The notes: generated by a model not told the origin, from the sequence alone. A DNA stretch of 44,307 nt from Sneathiella sp. (GCA_002706985.1 PAKP01000023.1:1-44307); one strand, 5' to 3'. Positions 1 through 8,338 are shown, counted from the stretch's first letter. A program made the numbers and translations.

Positions 1-422
1 ATCCGATTGAGGCGATGGCGGAGCTCTGTACGTTCAGCTTCGATTGGTTTGAGACGCATCCGGAATTCATGGCCATCCTGAATGAGGAAAATCTGCATGG
101 CGCCGTGCATGCGAAGTCCAGCGATTCCGTCCTGACACTGAACATGCCGCTGGTCGATATCATTTCGAAAGTCCTCGAGAGAGGGGTGAAGGAGGGATAT
201 TTCCGCCCCGATGTGGACCCGGTCGAGCTTTATATCTCCATCGCCGGTGTCTCCTATCTCTATTTTTCGAACATGCATACCCTGTCGGAAATATTTGGCC
301 GCGACCTCTCGTCGCGCGGGGAGCTGGACAAACGGCGCCACCATGTCGTGGAGGTTATCCTCGGATATCTTTGCCACCCGGATACACAACCGCCGGTCCC
401 CACCGGCAAATCAAGGAAATAA
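1..422 (+). CDS. TetR-family regulator, C-terminal part (gene cut by window start)
   Basis: An open frame enters from the left edge (first complete codon at 3) and ends with TAA at 420-422. About 139 residues are visible, all of the ligand-binding C-terminal type. The stretch VELYISIAGVSYLYFSN and the final helix HHVVEVILGYL resemble the last helices of TetR/AcrR regulators. The DNA-binding helix-turn-helix lies outside the window. Only 4 bases separate the stop from the next gene, so this regulator is probably co-transcribed with, and may control, the 427-4696 operon. The family call rests on C-terminal features only, which are poorly conserved, so it is less certain than for the complete regulators here. 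Confidence 0.7.
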   Translation, partial: PIEAMAELCTFSFDWFETHPEFMAILNEENLHGAVHAKSSDSVLTLNMPLVDIISKVLERGVKEGYFRPDVDPVELYISIAGVSYLYFSNMHTLSEIFGRDLSSRGELDKRRHHVVEVILGYLCHPDTQPPVPTGKSRK

Positions 423-426
423 GAGA

Positions 427-1485
427 ATGCGTATTGATGATATTCCGGAACAAACCCTGTCTGTATTCAGACGTGGCGGCGTGATCCCGGCGCAACCCCT
501 TGCGCTTAACAGCAAACGTGAACTCGATCCCCGGCGGCAGCGGGCGCTGAGCCGCTATTATCTTGATGCTGGATCGGCGGGCATTGCGGTCGGGGTGCAT
601 ACGACCCAGTTCGCCATTCGCGACGTCGGGCTGTATGAGCCGGTTCTGAAACTCGCGGCAGAGGAAGCGAACAGCTGGGTTGATCGGACACCATTCATGG
701 TCGCCGGGGTTGTCGGCAAGACCGAACAGGCCCTGACCGAAGCCAAAATGGCAAAATCCCTTGGCTATCACGCCGTTCTTTTGGGGCTTGCGGCGCTCAA
801 CAATGCCAGTGTCGATGAACTGGTGGCGCATTGCCGGAAAGTTGCCGATGTCATGCCGGTCGTCGGGTTCTATCTGCAGCCGGCTGTAGGCGGGCGCAAC
901 CTGCCGTATGAATTCTGGAAGCGGTTTGCGGAGATCGAGAATGTCGTCGGTATAAAAATGGCGCCGTTCAACCGCTACAAAACCCTCGATGTGGTGCGCG
1001 GCGTCGCTGATGCTGGCGCGAAGGATCGCATCACCCTCTATACCGGCAATGATGATCATATCGTTGGTGACCTGATGACGCCCTTTCCTGTCCGGATTAA
1101 CGGCCAGACGGAGACAATGAATATCGTTGGCGGGTTGCTTGGCCATTGGTCCGTCTGGACCCGTAAGGCAGTGGAGCTGGTCGAGGAAGTCTCCGCTATC
1201 CGTGGGCAGGAAACGGTGTCTGCCTCTTGGTGGACCCGGGATGCCGCGGTAACCGATAGCAACGGTGCTTTCTTCGATGCGGCGAATGATTATGTCGGCG
1301 TGATCGCCGGACTACATGAAGTGTTGCGGCGGCAGGGACTTCTGGAAGGAATCTGGTGTCTTGATCCCGACGAAGACCTGGGGCCGGGGCAGCTTGCGGA
1401 AATTGACCGTGTGTACAAATCATACCCTGAACTGAATGACGATGACTTTGTCCGGCAGAATCTCGACAGATGGCTGGCGAACTGA
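427..1485 (+). CDS. Dihydrodipicolinate synthase (DapA/NanA)-family lyase
   Basis: 352 residues, longer than the usual 290-300 of DapA. The family fold is a TIM barrel that forms a Schiff base between a lysine and a 2-keto acid or aldehyde, for aldol cleavage, condensation or dehydration. The candidate Schiff-base lysine is Lys177 in ENVVGIK, and the candidate catalytic tyrosine is Tyr149 in VVGFYLQP. Their spacing of 28 residues equals that of Tyr133 and Lys161 in E. coli DapA. LYTGNDD near residue 210 is the usual strand after the lysine. The ATG at 427 is 4 bases after the preceding stop; an in-frame extension upstream would overlap the regulator and lacks family similarity. It heads an operon with an oxidoreductase and a sugar-type isomerase, so a role in sugar-acid or keto-sugar breakdown is more likely than lysine biosynthesis. 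The substrate is unknown. Confidence 0.88.
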   Translation: MRIDDIPEQTLSVFRRGGVIPAQPLALNSKRELDPRRQRALSRYYLDAGSAGIAVGVHTTQFAIRDVGLYEPVLKLAAEEANSWVDRTPFMVAGVVGKTEQALTEAKMAKSLGYHAVLLGLAALNNASVDELVAHCRKVADVMPVVGFYLQPAVGGRNLPYEFWKRFAEIENVVGIKMAPFNRYKTLDVVRGVADAGAKDRITLYTGNDDHIVGDLMTPFPVRINGQTETMNIVGGLLGHWSVWTRKAVELVEEVSAIRGQETVSASWWTRDAAVTDSNGAFFDAANDYVGVIAGLHEVLRRQGLLEGIWCLDPDEDLGPGQLAEIDRVYKSYPELNDDDFVRQNLDRWLAN

Positions 1486-1495
1486 CGCTTAATTG

Positions 1496-1513
1496 GTTTC
1501 GAGAGCTCGAAAC
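1496..1513. promoter_or_regulatory. 18-bp inverted repeat between the first two operon genes
   Basis: Perfect 8-bp arms GTTTCGAG and CTCGAAAC flank a 2-base centre (AG) in the 58-base gap between the DapA-like and Gfo/Idh/MocA genes. The loop is too short for a good RNA hairpin, so a dimeric repressor site is the better reading. I see no convincing promoter hexamers placed around it. Function is inferred only. Confidence 0.4.
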
Positions 1514-1543
1514 ACAACGGATTTGACTGAAAGGAATATTTGA

Positions 1544-2692
1544 ATGGAACGCAGGATTGGGATCATCATGCATGGGGTCACGGGCAGAATGGGGATGAAC
1601 CAGCATCTGATCCGCTCCATTCTGGCCATTCGCGCCGAAAAGGGGATGCCGCTGCCGAACGGTGACCGGTTGATGCCGGATCCCATTCTGGTCGGCCGCA
1701 ATGCCGCGAAGGTGGAGCATCTGGCGAAAGAGCATGGCGTTGAGCGCTGGACGGATAATCTTGATGAGGCCCTGGCTAATCCGGACGACACGATTTTCTT
1801 CGATGCAGGCTCCACGCAGATGCGGGCCGAGCTCCTGAAAAAAGCGATTGCGGCGGGCAAACATGTATATTGCGAGAAGCCGATTGCCGATAACCTCGAC
1901 GTCGCGCTCGATCTTGCGCGCACGGCGGAGGCGGCTGGCGTTAAGAATGGAGCCGTGCAGGACAAGCTCTGGCTGCCGGGGCTGCTCAAGCTGAAACAGG
2001 CCATCGATAATGGCGCGCTCGGACGCATCCTCGATGTCCGGATTGATTTCGGATACTGGGTGTTTGAAGGCGACTGGACACCGGCGCAGCGCCCCTCCTG
2101 GAATTACCGCAAGGAAGACGGCGGCGGGGTGATCCTCGATATGATGTGTCACTGGCGCTATGTCATTGACAATCTGTTCGGCGATGTCAGTTCGGTCGTT
2201 TGCCGCGGGGCCATCCATATCCCGGAACGCTGGGATGAGAATGGCGATCGCTATGACGCCACGGCTGATGATGCGGCCTATGCGATTGTCGAGCTGAAAA
2301 ACGGTGCAGTTGTCCAGATTGCCAGCAGCTGGTGCACGCGTGTCCGCCGGGATGATCTTGTTACCTTCCATGTCAATGGCACTCATGGCTCCGCCGTGGC
2401 GGGTCTGACCGACTGTCGCATCCAGTCGCGGGAGACGACGCCGAAGCCGGTCTGGAATCCCGATGAGAAGCAGAAAATGAATTTCTTCGATGACTGGCAA
2501 TTGATCCCGGAGAGGGAGCCGTTCAATAACGCCTTCAAGGCACAGTGGGAATTGTTCTTGCGCCATGTCGTTCTGGACACGCCGTTCCGCTGGACCCTGA
2601 TGGAAGCCTGCAAGGGGGTGCAGTTTGCGGAACTCGCGCTCAAAAGCTGGGACGAGAAACGCTTTATCGATGTTCCGGAACTGGGGAAATAA
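1544..2692 (+). CDS. Gfo/Idh/MocA-family NAD(P)-dependent oxidoreductase
   Basis: 382 residues. The N-terminal Rossmann fold begins with the nucleotide-binding loop GVTGRMG (residues 12-18), a form that recalls DapB. The hallmark EKP (CEKPIADN, about residues 108-115) supplies the lysine that contacts cofactor and substrate in this family. The C-terminal alpha/beta domain holds DMMCHWRYVID, where the His is at the usual catalytic position. Family members oxidise or reduce a hydroxyl/keto group on sugars, inositols and related polyols. The ATG at 1544 follows the Shine-Dalgarno-like AAAGGAAT. With its neighbours it could oxidise a sugar hydroxyl before a barrel lyase or epimerase acts; that order is inference. 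Substrate and cofactor preference cannot be read from sequence. Confidence 0.88.
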   Translation: MERRIGIIMHGVTGRMGMNQHLIRSILAIRAEKGMPLPNGDRLMPDPILVGRNAAKVEHLAKEHGVERWTDNLDEALANPDDTIFFDAGSTQMRAELLKKAIAAGKHVYCEKPIADNLDVALDLARTAEAAGVKNGAVQDKLWLPGLLKLKQAIDNGALGRILDVRIDFGYWVFEGDWTPAQRPSWNYRKEDGGGVILDMMCHWRYVIDNLFGDVSSVVCRGAIHIPERWDENGDRYDATADDAAYAIVELKNGAVVQIASSWCTRVRRDDLVTFHVNGTHGSAVAGLTDCRIQSRETTPKPVWNPDEKQKMNFFDDWQLIPEREPFNNAFKAQWELFLRHVVLDTPFRWTLMEACKGVQFAELALKSWDEKRFIDVPELGK

Positions 2693-2696
2693 GCCG

Positions 2697-3857
2697 ATGA
2701 CCAGCCTGATCCTGCCGGCACTGGATGGGAAGACCGAACGCTACAGCCTGACCGGCTCACCGGTGGAGCAGCCAAAAGCATCCGGTACGCGCAACCGCGT
2801 TGCCTATGCGGCGGCGCATGTCGTGGCCGATCCTTTTGCGGATAACGATCCCTGGCTCAAGCCCGCGATCGACTGGGACCGGACAATCGCCTATCGGCGG
2901 CATCTCTGGGATCTGGGCTTCGGGGTTGCCGAGGCAATGGACACGGCGCAGCGCGGTGGCGGTCTGCACTGGGCGGAGAGCCTCGAGTTGATCCGCCATG
3001 CGTTGGCGGCAGCTGGACCCGAAGATAAAATCGCCTGCGGCTGCGGGACGGATCATCTCGATCCGGCGGCGACCAAATCGCTCGATGAGGTGATTGCGGC
3101 CTATGAAACCCAGATCGAAGCCATTGAAAAGCTCGGCGGCAAGCTCGTCCTTATGGCGAGCCGGGCACTGACCAAGGTGGCAAAAGGGCCGGAGGATTAC
3201 GCGAAGGTCTATGATCGTCTCCTTTCTCAGGTGCGGGAGCCGGTGCTTATCCATTGGCTCGGTGATATGTTTGATCCTGCCTTGAAGGGATATTGGGGAT
3301 CGGAAAATCTCGATACCGCCATGGATAGCTGTCTTGGAATCCTTGAAAATAACGCCGCAAAGGTGGAAGGGATTAAAATCTCCCTCCTCGACGATCAGAA
3401 GGAAATCAAGATGCGCCGCCGGTTGCCGGAAGGGGTGAGCATGTATACCGGCGATGATTTCAACTATCCGGCCCTGATCAAGGGTGATGAGCAGGGATAC
3501 AGCCATGCGCTGCTTGGTATTTTCGATGTGATCGCACCTGTCGCGGCGGCGGCGCTCGGGCATCTGGCAGCGGAAGAAACAGCGGAATATGACCGGCTGT
3601 TCGCGCCGACGGTTCCGCTCTCGCGCCATATCTTCAAGGCGCCGACGAATTTCTACAAGACCGGTGTCGTGTTCATGGCCTATCTCAATGGTCATCAGGA
3701 TCATTTCACCATGATCGGAGGTCAGGAGAGTGCCCGCTCCACCCAGCATCTGGCCGAGCTTTTCCGTCTGGCGGATAAGGCCGGTCTCTTCGCCGATCCT
3801 GATCTGGCGGCGGCGCGCTGCACCGCTGTCATGTCGGTGAGAGGGATTGCGCAATGA
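2697..3857 (+). CDS. DUF993 family protein (divergent DHDPS-like barrel)
   Basis: 386 residues, full length for the DUF993 family, which has no function I can state with confidence. AAKVEGIKISLLD near residues 221-233 looks like the Schiff-base strand of DapA (VVGIK in the gene at 427), making Lys227 the candidate. The following MYTGDDFNY parallels LYTGNDD of the same neighbour. The DapA tyrosine position is not obvious; VLIHWLGD occupies a comparable strand. I therefore read it as a distant second DapA-type barrel in the operon, possibly a lyase or aldolase. The start is the ATG 4 bases after the upstream stop, and the 3' end overlaps the next gene by ATGA, so translation is probably coupled. 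Family identity is firm; enzymatic role is inference. Confidence 0.82.
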   Translation: MTSLILPALDGKTERYSLTGSPVEQPKASGTRNRVAYAAAHVVADPFADNDPWLKPAIDWDRTIAYRRHLWDLGFGVAEAMDTAQRGGGLHWAESLELIRHALAAAGPEDKIACGCGTDHLDPAATKSLDEVIAAYETQIEAIEKLGGKLVLMASRALTKVAKGPEDYAKVYDRLLSQVREPVLIHWLGDMFDPALKGYWGSENLDTAMDSCLGILENNAAKVEGIKISLLDDQKEIKMRRRLPEGVSMYTGDDFNYPALIKGDEQGYSHALLGIFDVIAPVAAAALGHLAAEETAEYDRLFAPTVPLSRHIFKAPTNFYKTGVVFMAYLNGHQDHFTMIGGQESARSTQHLAELFRLADKAGLFADPDLAAARCTAVMSVRGIAQ

Positions 3858-4696
3858 GCAAGGCTCGTCCGATTACGGATCATTCCCGCCTCTCCATCAA
3901 CACGGCGACGACGCGCGCGCAATGGACCCTCGCGCAGGCGATTGACGGCTATGCGCGAGCCGGTGTCGGCGGTATTTCCCCCTGGCGGGACCAGATTGCG
4001 GAAATGGGCCTTGCCAATGCGGCAAAGGCCATCCGGGACGCGGAACTGACCGTGACCGGTGTCTGCCGCGGAGGCATGTTCCCTTGGGCAGATGGGGCAG
4101 GCAGGCTTGCCATGCTCGACGATAATCGCCGGGCCATTGAGGAAGCCGCGACCTTACAGGCGCAATGTCTGGTGCTGGTCGTTGGCGGATTGCCGGCGGG
4201 ATCAAGGGATCTCGCCGGAGCCCATGCCATGGTGGAGGAGGCAATCAACACGCTTCTGCCCGAAGCCCGCGCCGCCGGGGTGAAGATGGCCATTGAACCC
4301 CTACATCCCATGTATGCGGCGGACCGCGCCTGCGTCAACACCATGGGTCATGCTCTGGATATCTGTGATCGTGCGGGGGAGGGGATCGGTGTGGCGGTCA
4401 ACGTCTATCATGTCTGGTGGGATACCGAATTGCAGAAACAGATCAAGCGCGCCGGAAGGGAGCGTCTGCTCGCTTTTCATGTCTGTGACTGGCTGGTGCC
4501 GACGCGGGACTTGCTCATGGACCGGGGAATGATGGGCGACGGCGTGATCGATATTCCGCTGCTGCGCGGCTGGGTTGAGCAGTCAGGCTACGACGGCTTT
4601 CACGAGGTTGAGATTTTCTCGGAACTCGACTGGTGGAAGCGGGACCCGGACGAGGTTGTTGAGGTCTGCAAGGAACGCTCCCTGACGGTTGTCTGA
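3854..4696 (+). CDS. Sugar phosphate isomerase/epimerase-type TIM barrel (AP endonuclease 2 family)
   Basis: 280 residues of the xylose-isomerase-like barrel family, which includes sugar epimerases, inosose dehydratases and keto-sugar lyases using a divalent metal. Candidate metal ligands sit in the usual strands: MAIEPLHPMY (Glu), VAVNVYHVWWD (His/Asp), FHVCDW (His/Asp) and FHEVEIFSELDWW (Glu). The start ATG at 3854 overlaps the DUF993 stop (ATGA). It is the last gene of the operon; the TetR gene at 4721-5329 converges on it from 25 bases away. With an oxidoreductase and two DapA-type barrels, isomerisation or dehydration of an oxidised sugar or polyol is the likeliest job. The exact reaction is not determinable here. 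Confidence 0.82.
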   Translation: MSKARPITDHSRLSINTATTRAQWTLAQAIDGYARAGVGGISPWRDQIAEMGLANAAKAIRDAELTVTGVCRGGMFPWADGAGRLAMLDDNRRAIEEAATLQAQCLVLVVGGLPAGSRDLAGAHAMVEEAINTLLPEARAAGVKMAIEPLHPMYAADRACVNTMGHALDICDRAGEGIGVAVNVYHVWWDTELQKQIKRAGRERLLAFHVCDWLVPTRDLLMDRGMMGDGVIDIPLLRGWVEQSGYDGFHEVEIFSELDWWKRDPDEVVEVCKERSLTVV

Positions 4697-4720
4697 TTTA
4701 ACGGTGGGTTCAATTGCGGC

Positions 4721-5329
4721 TCAGTCGCGCACCCGCAGGCCTTCCAGAAATATTGCGAGGAAATTATTGGCAATCTCCGCATAGTCATCGCGATCTCCCT
4801 CGCCATGCCAGTGCGGGACCCAGTTGAACGCGCCGAACAGGGCGGCGGCAGCGAATTTTGGCTCGCACGGGACGATGGTTCCATCCGCAACTCCCTGCTC
4901 GATCAGTTCGCGGACTGTCCGGTCGAGCGCGCGCCGCCCGCTGTGGAGTATTTTCTGGCTGTCGTTTGACAGTACCCGATCCTTCGACAGGACAAGGCAG
5001 GCGCCAAATTCGTTGGAGAGCAAATCCATATAGCTCCGCATGACGATAGCCAGCCGATCCAGGGGCGGCATATCCAGATTCTTGCTGTTATCCGTGGCTT
5101 CCTGCATGAACTCAAGTGCGAGCCGGCTGCATTCGAACAGGATGTCATCTTTATTTTTGACATAATAATAAAGCGTCCGCTTGGAGACATTCAACTCGGA
5201 GGCAATATCGTCGAGCGATGTCCGGTCAAATCCGCGGGCATTGAAGAGCCGTGCCCCGGTGCGCAGAACCGCCATGCGTTTCTGCTCTCGCGGATCGTCC
5301 CTGTTCAAAGTTACGTCAGTCCAAACCAT
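4721..5329 (-). CDS. TetR/AcrR-family transcriptional regulator
   Basis: 202 residues. The N-terminal helix-turn-helix is clear: LRTGARLFNARGFDRTSLDD followed by IASELNVSKRTLYYYVKNKD, residues about 22-62. The remainder is an all-helical ligand-binding domain. It is divergent from the acyl-CoA ligase operon that starts at 5543, and a perfect 22-bp palindrome lies between them. By position it is the likely repressor of that operon and perhaps of itself, with an acyl-CoA ester as the probable inducer, as in FadR/PsrA/LiuR-type TetR proteins. The start is the ATG at 5329, preceded by a purine-rich CAGGGACG. The regulator call is strong; target and ligand are inferences. Confidence 0.92.
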   Translation of the reverse strand: MVWTDVTLNRDDPREQKRMAVLRTGARLFNARGFDRTSLDDIASELNVSKRTLYYYVKNKDDILFECSRLALEFMQEATDNSKNLDMPPLDRLAIVMRSYMDLLSNEFGACLVLSKDRVLSNDSQKILHSGRRALDRTVRELIEQGVADGTIVPCEPKFAAAALFGAFNWVPHWHGEGDRDDYAEIANNFLAIFLEGLRVRD

Positions 5330-5426
5330 CGTCCCTGCCTTGTCTCTTCAGCGTTATCAGTTATCCCCTAAACAACCGCGCCCCTTAGGGCAAGCCATAA
5401 AGTCCGATCAGTATAGACCATTTATA

Positions 5427-5456
5427 TTGACGTGTAACCCACTAGTGGGTTACATT
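5427..5456 (+). promoter_or_regulatory. Predicted sigma-70-type promoter of the acyl-CoA ligase operon
   Basis: A TTGACG hexamer at 5427-5432 and TACATT at 5451-5456 are 18 bases apart. The spacer is almost entirely the palindrome at 5433-5454, so a bound repressor would block RNA polymerase directly. The transcript would have a leader of about 80 bases before the ATG at 5543. Prediction by eye only. Confidence 0.5.
5433..5454. promoter_or_regulatory. Perfect 22-bp palindromic operator, probably for the adjacent TetR regulator
   Basis: The 11-base arm TGTAACCCACT is followed at once by its exact reverse complement AGTGGGTTACA. Perfect symmetry without a spacer, in a divergent TetR/target intergenic region, is typical of TetR-family operators. 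I found no second copy in the window, so this regulator may be dedicated to the 5543-10890 operon and/or its own gene. Confidence 0.75.
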
Positions 5457-5542
5457 GCAAAAAAATTGAAATCCTGACCTCGAAGTATATCAAAAACAGA
5501 TCGATCCAGGGCCCGGTAAAGATTTTAATGGGAGATAAAATC

Positions 5543-7102
5543 ATGCAGCTAACATCAACGATAAGACGGGCGGCCCAGGCGAACCCGACGGCTATGGCAA
5601 CGATCTACAAGGATCGTCAGCATAGCTGGTCAGAGTTCGTAACGCGTACGGCGAAGCTGGCGGGCGCACTTCAGAAAGTCGGTATGAAGCCCGGAGACCG
5701 GGTCGCCATGCTGGCGCTCAATTCAGACCGTTATCTCGAGTATGTCTTCGGTGTCCTGTGGGGCGGCGGCGTTATCGTTCCGATGAACTTGCGCTGGTCA
5801 CCGGCGGAGAATGCCTATTCGATTGATGATTCCGGCACAGAGATCTTGCTGGTGGATGAAAATTTCGCCGGTATCGTTCCGGAAATTCAGGAAAAATCGA
5901 GCTGCCTGAAGACCTTGATTTTTGCAGGCGAGGGAGATACGCCGGAAGGCATGCTGAACTACAGCGACATTGTTGAGGCAGCCGCGCCGGTTGAAGATGC
6001 GGGCCGGGGCGGGGAAGACCTCGCAGGCATCTATTACACCGGCGGCACGACCGGGTTTCCGAAAGGCGTCATGCTCTCCCACCGGAGCCTTTATATCAGT
6101 AACCTGTCGAACTGCCGGGAATTCTGCATGCAGGACGGGGCCCGCTATCTGCATGCGGCGCCAATGTTCCATCTCGCCGATGGCGCAGGGTCGCTGGCGG
6201 CGACCTTTGCCGGCGGGACCCATATCATGATTCCAAGCTTCACTCCCGCTGGCATGCTTCAGGCGCTGCAGGATCATGGGCCGACTCATGTCCTGCTCGT
6301 CCCGACCATGATTCAGATGCTGGTGCGGGATCCCGACTTCGACAAGTATGATACTTCGTCCCTTGAGACGATTATGTACGGTGCGTCCGCGATCAGCGAA
6401 GCTGTCCTTGTCGAGGCGATGAGCAAGCTGCCGCAGACCAAATTCGTTCAGGCATATGGCCAGACCGAGCTCAGCCCCGTGGCAACAATCCTGGCGCCTG
6501 AATATCACACGCTGGAAGGGCCGAATGCTGGACGGCTTCGGTCCTGTGGCAAGGCCGTCGCCACCTGCGAGTTGAAGGTCGTGGGCGAGGACGGGAATGA
6601 AGTGCCGACCGGCACCGTCGGCCATATTGCGGTTAAAGGTCCGATCACGATGCTGGGGTACTGGAACAAGCCGGAGCAGACGGCGGAATCCTTCAAGGAT
6701 GGCTGGGTCTATACCGGTGATGGCGGTTATCTTGATGAGGAAGGATTTCTCTATATCGCCGACCGGCTCAAGGACATGATCGTTTCCGGCGGTGAAAATG
6801 TCTTCTCCGCGGAAGTTGAGCAGGCCGTCACAAAGCATCCGGCTGTCGCCGAATGTGCCGCCATCGGCATCCCCAGTGACAAATGGGGAGAGAGCGTGCA
6901 TGCCATTGTTATACTTCGGCCCGGTGCGTCAGCCACGGAAGAGGATATCATCAAGCATTGTCACGAACTGATCGCGGGATACAAATGCCCGCGCAGTGTA
7001 GAATTCCGCACTGAGCCAATGCCTTTGTCGGCGGCGGGCAAGGTGCTCAAGAAGGATTTGCGGGCTCCCTACTGGGGCGGCAAGGAACGGAACGTCAACT
7101 AG
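5543..7102 (+). CDS. AMP-forming acyl-CoA ligase (ANL superfamily)
   Basis: 519 residues. It activates a carboxylic acid to its CoA thioester with ATP via an acyl-AMP. Visible motifs in order: the P-loop-like YYTGGTTGFPKGVMLSH (about 169-185), the aromatic AYGQTE (about 308), YTGDGGYLDEEGF, the hinge DRLKDMIVSGGENVFSAEVE, and the C-terminal SAAGKVLKKDLR carrying the adenylation lysine. I place the start at ATG 5543 because GGGAG at 5530-5534 sits 8 bases before it; an in-frame ATG at 5528 has no comparable ribosome site. It is the first gene of an operon with thiolase, hydratases, SDR and crotonase, so it probably commits an imported acid to beta-oxidation. Chain length and substrate class are not readable. 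Confidence 0.93.
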   Translation: MQLTSTIRRAAQANPTAMATIYKDRQHSWSEFVTRTAKLAGALQKVGMKPGDRVAMLALNSDRYLEYVFGVLWGGGVIVPMNLRWSPAENAYSIDDSGTEILLVDENFAGIVPEIQEKSSCLKTLIFAGEGDTPEGMLNYSDIVEAAAPVEDAGRGGEDLAGIYYTGGTTGFPKGVMLSHRSLYISNLSNCREFCMQDGARYLHAAPMFHLADGAGSLAATFAGGTHIMIPSFTPAGMLQALQDHGPTHVLLVPTMIQMLVRDPDFDKYDTSSLETIMYGASAISEAVLVEAMSKLPQTKFVQAYGQTELSPVATILAPEYHTLEGPNAGRLRSCGKAVATCELKVVGEDGNEVPTGTVGHIAVKGPITMLGYWNKPEQTAESFKDGWVYTGDGGYLDEEGFLYIADRLKDMIVSGGENVFSAEVEQAVTKHPAVAECAAIGIPSDKWGESVHAIVILRPGASATEEDIIKHCHELIAGYKCPRSVEFRTEPMPLSAAGKVLKKDLRAPYWGGKERNVN

Positions 7103-7132
7103 ATTTTTATATAAACAGGAAAGAGACACATC

Positions 7133-8314
7133 ATGGGTAAGAAAATAGTCGTTGCGGGCGTCGGCATGACGTCCTTTGTAAAGCCGGGACAGAACGAGGA
7201 TTATCCTGTCATGGGCGCCAAAGCGATCAACATGGCGCTGGAAGATGCAGGCATCGAATATGACAAGATCCAGCAGGCCTATGCGGGCTATGTTTATGGC
7301 GACAGCACCTGCGGACAGCGTGTTCTGTATGAAGTCGGCATGACGGGCATTCCGGTTGTCAATGTCAACAATAACTGCTCCACCGGTTCCTCCGCCCTGT
7401 TCCTGGCGCGGCAGGCCGTTGAATCCGGTGCAGTCGATTGCGCCCTTGCTGTCGGGTTCGAGCAAATGACCCCCGGCGCCCTCGCGGATGTCTGGACTGA
7501 TCGGCCGAGCCCGCTTGGCAAGTTCAACAAGCTGACGGATGAGCTGACGCAGGATTTTACCTCGCCAATGGCCCTGAAGATGTTTGGCGGCGCGGGAATA
7601 GAGCATCAGAAGAAATATGGTACGAAGAACGAAACCTTCGCGAAAATCCGTGCCAAGGCTAGCAAGCACGCTGTTCATAACGAGAAGGCTATCTTCCGGA
7701 AAGAAATTTCCGTCGAGGATGTTCTGGAATCACCCGTGGTGGCCGGTTTCCTGACGCGCCTGCAATGCTGTCCGCCGACATGTGGCGCAGGTGCGGCCAT
7801 TGTCTGCACGGAAGAATTTGCGAAAAAACATGGCATCAATGCCGATGTCGTCATCGCCGGTCAGGCCATGACATCGGATTTCGCCTCGACCTTTGGCGAT
7901 CATGACATGATGCGGGTTGTCGGCTATGACATGACCGCGGCGGCCGCCAAGAAAGTATATGAAATGAGCGGCGTCGGGCCGGGCGATATCGACGTGGTGG
8001 AGCTGCATGACTGCTTTACCGCAAACGAGCTGATTACCTATGAGGGGCTCGGTCTTGCTCGTGAAGGTGAAGCGGAAAAATTCATCTGGGATGGCGATAA
8101 CACCTATGGCGGCAAGGTTGTCACTAACCCGTCCGGCGGATTGCTCTCCAAGGGACATCCGCTCGGCGCAACGGGCCTCGCGCAATGCTTCGAGCTGGTG
8201 AACCAGCTGCGCGGCAATCTCGGCAACCGGCAGGTCGAAGGCGCAAGAAATGCCCTTCAGCACAATCTCGGGCTTGGTGGTGCGTGCGTGGTGACGCTCT
8301 ATCAGACTGCCTGA
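7133..8314 (+). CDS. SCP2/SCPx-type thiolase (acetyl-/propionyl-CoA releasing)
   Basis: 393 residues of the sterol-carrier-protein-type thiolase family (lipid-transfer protein annotation), here without an SCP2 lipid-binding domain. The catalytic set is intact: nucleophile Cys82 in NNNCSTGSS, His292 in ELHDCF and His342 in SKGHPLGATG. It should cleave a 3-ketoacyl-CoA with CoA. This subfamily often acts on branched or bulky substrates such as sterol side chains, but that is family knowledge and not visible here. Ribosome site AGGAAAGA precedes the ATG. It contrasts sharply with the thiolase-like gene at 31979-33172, which has lost Cys and one His. Confidence 0.92.
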   Translation: MGKKIVVAGVGMTSFVKPGQNEDYPVMGAKAINMALEDAGIEYDKIQQAYAGYVYGDSTCGQRVLYEVGMTGIPVVNVNNNCSTGSSALFLARQAVESGAVDCALAVGFEQMTPGALADVWTDRPSPLGKFNKLTDELTQDFTSPMALKMFGGAGIEHQKKYGTKNETFAKIRAKASKHAVHNEKAIFRKEISVEDVLESPVVAGFLTRLQCCPPTCGAGAAIVCTEEFAKKHGINADVVIAGQAMTSDFASTFGDHDMMRVVGYDMTAAAAKKVYEMSGVGPGDIDVVELHDCFTANELITYEGLGLAREGEAEKFIWDGDNTYGGKVVTNPSGGLLSKGHPLGATGLAQCFELVNQLRGNLGNRQVEGARNALQHNLGLGGACVVTLYQTA

Positions 8315-8338
8315 ACCCTTCCTCCCACAGGGGCGTTT

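Noticed and set aside
211..426. Upstream extension of the DapA-like gene
   Set aside because: It overlaps the TetR gene in another frame, adds low-complexity Arg/Ser sequence and is not part of the family fold.
1523..1528. TTGACT hexamer before the Gfo/Idh/MocA gene
   Set aside because: It is only 16 bases from the start codon, so no -10 and leader can fit.
1196..2566. Long minus-strand open frame (456 codons) opposite the first two operon genes
   Set aside because: It runs antisense across two clear enzyme genes, has no family motifs and no ribosome site. It reflects codon bias of the + genes.
2757..3854. Long minus-strand frame opposite the DUF993 gene
   Set aside because: Its translation is rich in Arg/His with no recognisable domain; it mirrors the coding strand.
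5798..6901. Minus-strand frame opposite the acyl-CoA ligase
   Set aside because: The ligase motifs on + are complete, and the antisense product has no domain.
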